DNA of 8,791 nucleotides from DTGL01 sp038895395. GTDB taxonomy: Archaea > Iainarchaeota > Iainarchaeia > Iainarchaeales > DTGL01. Within the stretch, counting starts at the first letter, position 1, and each line of letters starts with the position of its first letter. The notes below the pieces were generated by a model that was not told where the DNA came from, made no database searches, and saw only the letters and a program-made list of their open reading frames with translations. The stretch spans positions 1-8,791 of the forward strand of contig JAWANJ010000037.1 of NCBI GenBank assembly GCA_038895395.1. Direction: 5' to 3'. The position numbers and the translations under genes are program-made. This document shows positions 5,762-8,791 of this stretch, in pieces.

Positions 5762-6766
5762 ATGCAGGGTGTTTTTTTGATATTCAAAATATATGGGGAA
5801 ACATCCAGTGAGGAGTTTGCCAAAGAACCAAAAAAAAGAAACATGCTTCTAACCGTTGCCTTGTTAGGATTGATCATGCTAGGTGCTGGTTTTTTTGTTT
5901 ATAGCATCTTCTTTAACAAAACACATTCTTCTGAAAAACCAATCATGGAAGAAAAACCTTCACCAATAGCAACTCAAACAACAAAAACACCTCCAAAACC
6001 AACTGAAACTGCAGTCCCAAGACCTGAAACTAGCGTTGCTGAAAGCCTAAATGTTTCTGTTGATGACTCAAATTCGCTTGTAGTAAATTTCAAGCTTTTT
6101 GATAAGGAAGGCAATGCTATTGCTGAAAATGGTGTTGTAAGGATTGAGGTAAGAAATTTCTTTGATAAAGTTCTCTACCATGAGACCTTCTACGTTGGAG
6201 CTTCAGACTTCAACAATTTTTCCTATACCAAAGAGATTATGAGAAGCGATATAAACAAGAGTGTTGACCCCAGAGGTTATGTTGTTGTTGAATTTACAAA
6301 TTCCAAGGGAAATACATTGTCAAGCATTGCAAAATGCAAAAACCTTCCACAAACCACCAATGTGCTCGAGCTTAGAAATCCGGAGAACTATTCATGTGAT
6401 CCTGAAGCAATAGAAGGAATCTACTATTCTGTAAACCCAAGAGGTTTTGTGCTAACAGTAAGGTTTATTAAGGGCTACACATTTGTTTCCACGGCTGGGG
6501 AATTGAAAACTAGAATTTACAACTCTGATGGCAAAGTCATTTTTGAAGATTTTAGGTCGATAAAACCAGCTGAGTTTGTTTTTACAAACCCATACCTGGG
6601 GGAAGGTTTGAGCTACTATTTTGGGGTAAACTATTCAGATGTCAATCTTACTCCAAAATCAAAGACCACGCCGGATTACGAAAAATGCAAGATAGTTATG
6701 GAATTTACAACTAGAAGTGGCAAAATTCTAACAAAAGACGCTAACATAGACATGCCAACAAAATAA
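5762..6766 (+). CDS. Membrane-anchored protein with Pro/Thr linker and duplicated beta domain
   Basis: A 334-residue protein of unknown function. A hydrophilic N-terminus with the basic stretch EPKKRN is followed by one membrane helix (about 28-51), then a low-complexity Pro/Thr/Lys/Glu linker (about 56-93) like those that hold domains away from the cell surface. Two related beta-rich domains follow (about 96-196 and 217-332). Aligned landmarks are LVVNFKLFDKEG versus FVLTVRFIKG, VRIEVRNFFDKVLYHETF versus LKTRIYNSDGKVIFEDF, and the closing VVVEFTNSKGNTL versus IVMEFTTRSGKIL. Cys residues at 192, 212 and 309 are external. The ATG at 5762 is at leaderless distance from a TATA-like element, but the true start could be the ATG at 5843 (MLLTVALL), just before the membrane helix. 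It is divergent from hjc. A role at the cell surface is inferred from topology only. Confidence 0.82.
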   Translation: MQGVFLIFKIYGETSSEEFAKEPKKRNMLLTVALLGLIMLGAGFFVYSIFFNKTHSSEKPIMEEKPSPIATQTTKTPPKPTETAVPRPETSVAESLNVSVDDSNSLVVNFKLFDKEGNAIAENGVVRIEVRNFFDKVLYHETFYVGASDFNNFSYTKEIMRSDINKSVDPRGYVVVEFTNSKGNTLSSIAKCKNLPQTTNVLELRNPENYSCDPEAIEGIYYSVNPRGFVLTVRFIKGYTFVSTAGELKTRIYNSDGKVIFEDFRSIKPAEFVFTNPYLGEGLSYYFGVNYSDVNLTPKSKTTPDYEKCKIVMEFTTRSGKILTKDANIDMPTK

Positions 6767-6781
6767 TTTTTGGCCTTAGTC

Positions 6782-6804
6782 ACTCTTAAAAAACCTTTCA
6801 GAGT
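6782..6804. other. Small imperfect hairpin after the 334-residue gene
   Basis: ACTCT pairs with AGAGT, followed by one T/C mismatch and an inner AAA/TTT, closing on a five-base loop AAACC. It lies 15 bases after the stop codon and could mark a transcript 3' end, although the T-run (6770-6774) precedes rather than follows it. The rest of the 202-base gap to dnaG holds AT-rich sequence, the dnaG promoter and no gene I can support. Confidence 0.3.
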
Positions 6805-6919
6805 AATATAGATATATTAATATTGAGATGAGTAGAAAAAGGCAATCAAAAAACGCACAGTTAATTTTGCAGTTACAGTCATGTTAATTTTTTCAATTTA
6901 ATATCAATTTTTCAGCCAC

Positions 6920-6964
6920 AATTATAAGCGGATTGCCTACTTCTACGAAATTTTAAAGAGGTGA
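6920..6964 (+). promoter_or_regulatory. TATA-like box and Shine-Dalgarno site of dnaG
   Basis: AATTATAAG at 6920-6928 is a plausible TATA box that would start transcription near 6950. A strong Shine-Dalgarno sequence, GAGGTGA, lies at 6958-6964. Two adjacent ATG codons follow. The second, at 6969, is four bases from the end of the Shine-Dalgarno match, whereas the first, at 6966, is only one base away, so 6969 is the better start. Unlike several neighbours, this gene would have a short leader. Confidence 0.55.
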
Positions 6965-6968
6965 AATG

Positions 6969-8153
6969 ATGGCTAAAACATATATCAATTCCACAAAATA
7001 TGAAATAAGCGCTGTGTTTAAGATAGAGGGAGTTGTTGACAAACATGATATTGTTGGTGCGATATTTGGCCAAAGCGAGGGTCTTCTTGGCGAAGACTTG
7101 GATCTTAGGGAATTACAAAAAAATGGCAAGATTGGAAGAATAGAGATCATTGCGAATGTTCAGGGCGGCATAACCACGGGTAATCTTGTAGTACCAAGCT
7201 CTTTAGACATTGTGGAAACTTGCATAATTGGAGCAACAATTGAAACGGTTGACAAAGTTGGGCCATGCAATGCTACTTTCAAGGTTGTGAACATAAAAGA
7301 CAAGAGAACTTGGAAGAGGGAACAAATAATTGCTAGAGCACAAGAATTGCTTGAGAAGGCAATGCACGAGCAAATACCTGAAACCGAAGAGCTTATAAAA
7401 ACAGTTAGAGAACGCCTAAGAGCTTCGGCTCTTATAGAATACGGGCCTGATAAACTTCCTGCTGGCGATGCTGTTGAAAAGTCAGATCACATCATAGTTG
7501 TTGAGGGTCGCGCAGATGTGTTAACACTTCTAAAAAACAACATAAGAAATGTAATTGGCATGGATGGTTCAAAGATATCGCCGACAATAATTGAGTTATC
7601 AAAGCGCAAAAAGGTTACAGCGTTTGTTGATGGTGACCGTGGTGGTGAGCTTATACTTAGAAAACTCATGCAGCTTGCAAAAGTTGACTATGTTGCAAAA
7701 GCTCCTGAAGGTAAAGAGGTTGAAGAACTAACAAACAAAGAAATAGTAATGGCCTTACGCAAGAAAGTTCCAGCAAGTGAGATCAAAGTAAGCCCACAAG
7801 TCACTGAAGAGATTCCAGAAAGTGTTTATCATGAACTTGAAAATATTGTAAAACAGCCTGTTGAGAAACAACAAGAACAACCATCGCCTTATGCCGCAAT
7901 AATGGAAGAACTTCGGGGAACTTTAAAAGCTAAAATATTTGGTGATAATATGCAGGAGCTTGCTACAGTGACTGTTAGAGATCTTCTAAAGACAATAGGT
8001 GAAGTCAAAGGAGCAAAGGCAATTGTTCTTGATGGCATAATCACGAAAAGGCTTGTTGAAGCCGCAGAGAACGCCGGCGTAACAGAAATAGTTGGAGCTA
8101 AAATAGGTAAACTTGATACAAAACCCAAAAGCATAAGGCTAACAGAGATTTAG
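6969..8153 (+). CDS. dnaG: Archaeal DnaG primase-like TOPRIM protein
   Basis: Archaeal DnaG has a TOPRIM fold. In characterised archaea it can make short primers in vitro and is a stable subunit of the RNA exosome, where it helps bind poly(A)-rich RNA. With the start at 6969 the protein has 394 residues, within the family range. The N-terminal domain (about 1-165) contains the family stretches YINSTKYEISAVFKIEGVVD, FGQSEGLLGEDLDLRELQK and GRIEI. The TOPRIM core (about 172-250) carries IIVVEGRADVL with E179 and VDGDRGGELI with D221 and D223, the metal-binding set. A Gln/Pro-rich linker (about 292-307) leads to the conserved C-terminal domain, with RGTLKAKIFGDN and VLDGIITKRLVEAA. No bacterial zinc-binding or helicase-binding domain is present, as expected for archaea. 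It is preceded by its own promoter and Shine-Dalgarno site, and a hairpin terminator follows. Confidence 0.95.
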   Translation: MAKTYINSTKYEISAVFKIEGVVDKHDIVGAIFGQSEGLLGEDLDLRELQKNGKIGRIEIIANVQGGITTGNLVVPSSLDIVETCIIGATIETVDKVGPCNATFKVVNIKDKRTWKREQIIARAQELLEKAMHEQIPETEELIKTVRERLRASALIEYGPDKLPAGDAVEKSDHIIVVEGRADVLTLLKNNIRNVIGMDGSKISPTIIELSKRKKVTAFVDGDRGGELILRKLMQLAKVDYVAKAPEGKEVEELTNKEIVMALRKKVPASEIKVSPQVTEEIPESVYHELENIVKQPVEKQQEQPSPYAAIMEELRGTLKAKIFGDNMQELATVTVRDLLKTIGEVKGAKAIVLDGIITKRLVEAAENAGVTEIVGAKIGKLDTKPKSIRLTEI

Positions 8154-8177
8154 TAAAAGCATCTGCTTTTATTTTTT
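8154..8177 (+). terminator. Palindrome and T-run ending dnaG transcription
   Basis: Immediately after the dnaG stop, TAAAAGCA (8154-8161) and TGCTTTTA (8164-8171) are perfect inverted repeats around two bases, followed by six T residues (8172-8177). On the plus strand this looks like a hairpin plus U-tract. The same palindrome contains the stop codon of the convergent gene (TAA, 8171-8169), but no T-run follows on that strand. Confidence 0.55.
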
Positions 8178-8639
8178 ACCTTCTTGCTTTTTTTCCTCCG
8201 TTTTTTCTTGCATTCTTTGCTTGGCCTCTTCCTTTAGCTTTGGTTTTGAATGCAGCAGGCTTTCTCTTTCTATCTCGTAGAATGTTAAACTTATTTTTTT
8301 ACACCCATAGAGCAACAAACCAGCAAAGAAAACTATTGACCAGAAAAGCAACATTGCAATGGGTTTTATGAAAACCATGAATTTTTGTTTTAGGTTGAGG
8401 GTATAGCCAGTAGGATAAACCCCAGTTACCCTATAAAAGGATTCAATGCACTCTTGTCTAGAGACCTCAATTGTCATCGAAGAGCAACGGTCATATCTCT
8501 TGAGGGCTTCCCAATCCTCGAAAAGCATTGCTGTTGAATACAAGACCATCAGAACAGCTCCGAAAAACATGAAAGAACCAATTAGCCTCACTAGGTGTAC
8601 ATTTTTTTCACTTATATAATAAACCCTTTTTTTTATCAT
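8169..8639 (-). CDS. Two-helix membrane protein with charged C-terminal tail
   Basis: A 156-residue protein not assigned to a family. A basic N-terminus (MIKKRVYY) leads into a first membrane helix (about 17-40). A loop of about 48 residues holds C52 and C64, which could form a disulfide if the loop is outside. A second helix (about 89-112) is followed by a highly charged, probably helical Lys/Glu tail (about 120-156) ending EEKKQEGKK. By the positive-inside rule both ends are cytoplasmic and the Cys loop is external. The ATG at 8639 is supported by a Shine-Dalgarno sequence AGGGTGAT (8650-8643) five bases away from its GGTG core, and by an upstream TATA box. The gene converges on dnaG, with only 15 bases between the two stops, and shows no functional link to it. 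The role is unknown. Confidence 0.83.
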   Translation of the reverse strand: MIKKRVYYISEKNVHLVRLIGSFMFFGAVLMVLYSTAMLFEDWEALKRYDRCSSMTIEVSRQECIESFYRVTGVYPTGYTLNLKQKFMVFIKPIAMLLFWSIVFFAGLLLYGCKKISLTFYEIERESLLHSKPKLKEEAKQRMQEKTEEKKQEGKK

Positions 8640-8642
8640 TTG

Positions 8643-8687
8643 ATCACCCTAAAATCTAAGTAATATTACGCAAAGGTAATATTTAAA
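8643..8687 (-). promoter_or_regulatory. TATA box and Shine-Dalgarno site of the two-helix protein gene
   Basis: On the minus strand TTTAAATA (8687-8680) matches the archaeal TATA consensus very well and would start transcription near 8658, leaving a leader of about 18 bases that contains the Shine-Dalgarno sequence AGGGTGAT (8650-8643). A weaker A/T element at 8668-8660 is an alternative box at leaderless distance. A repeated GTAATATT (8660-8667 and 8676-8683, 16 bases apart) overlaps both. The remaining bases to the window end show no supportable gene. Confidence 0.6.
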
Positions 8688-8791
8688 TGTTTTTAATGAT
8701 TATTTGCAACACAACTGTGGAAATTATTGATTTCATTAAGCGGTTTTGTTAAAGTTAAAAAAGATAAAAATAATAACCTCTATACTTATTA

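Noticed and set aside
6828..6887. 19-codon micro-frame (begins MSRKRQSKNAQ) in the gap before dnaG
   Set aside because: It is too short to judge, has no Shine-Dalgarno sequence, and the nearby A/T elements are at poor spacing. A chance frame is more likely.
6805..6950. Possible C/D-box or other small RNA in the dnaG upstream gap
   Set aside because: I looked for C (RUGAUGA) and D (CUGA) boxes and for tRNA-like or longer paired stems and saw none; only AT-rich short repeats such as GTTAATTTT are present.
7487..7669. Minus-strand short frames opposite dnaG (also 6953-7150 and 7889-8134)
   Set aside because: All are antisense to the conserved DnaG domains and have no independent signals.
8687..8755. 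22-codon plus-strand frame near the right edge
   Set aside because: It overlaps the TATA box of the minus-strand gene and has no start signals or recognisable sequence.

Overview
This is an AT-rich, gene-dense archaeal segment. Three recognisable genes set the domain of life: an archaeal/eukaryal-type peptidyl-tRNA hydrolase (Pth2), an archaeal Holliday junction resolvase (Hjc) and an archaeal DnaG primase-like TOPRIM protein. The signals agree: A/T-rich TATA-like boxes about 25-29 bases before several start codons (apparently leaderless genes), and GGTGA-type Shine-Dalgarno sequences before others. Small, tightly packed genes and many orphan membrane proteins would fit a DPANN-type lineage, but the lineage is inference and cannot be fixed from this window.

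Layout, left to right. (1) The last 11 codons of an unidentified gene overlap by ATGA a 529-residue membrane-anchored surface protein with two DUF2341-like modules. (2) Convergent to it is a 575-residue minus-strand protein with a secretion signal, a calcium-binding-type Asp repeat, three membrane helices, a long coiled coil and two C-terminal beta domains. (3) A 118-base divergent intergenic region carries a perfect 16-bp tandem repeat and leads into pth2. (4) A two-gene plus-strand unit follows, encoding a single-pass protein with an outer beta-rich part and, one base later, a coiled-coil protein with two C-terminal membrane helices. (5) Convergent to that unit is an hjc operon whose second gene is a 38-residue single-helix membrane protein not previously listed; its stop codon shares the palindrome TTAA with the stop of the facing gene. 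(6) Divergent from hjc is a 334-residue membrane-anchored protein with a Pro/Thr linker and a duplicated beta domain. (7) After a 202-base intergenic region lies dnaG with a clear Shine-Dalgarno site and a 3' hairpin plus T-run. (8) Convergent to dnaG is a 156-residue two-helix membrane protein with a strong TATA box. The last 100 or so bases hold no gene I can support. No stretch longer than 300 bases lacks a gene.

How the genes relate: the housekeeping genes (translation rescue, recombination, RNA/DNA processing) alternate with membrane or surface proteins of unknown function. I see no pathway joining the two groups. The units most likely to work together are the 3909/4537 pair and hjc with its 38-residue partner. 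I found no CRISPR array, tRNA, rRNA, transposase or defence system. The most novel items are the uncharacterised membrane proteins and the small hjc-linked gene.
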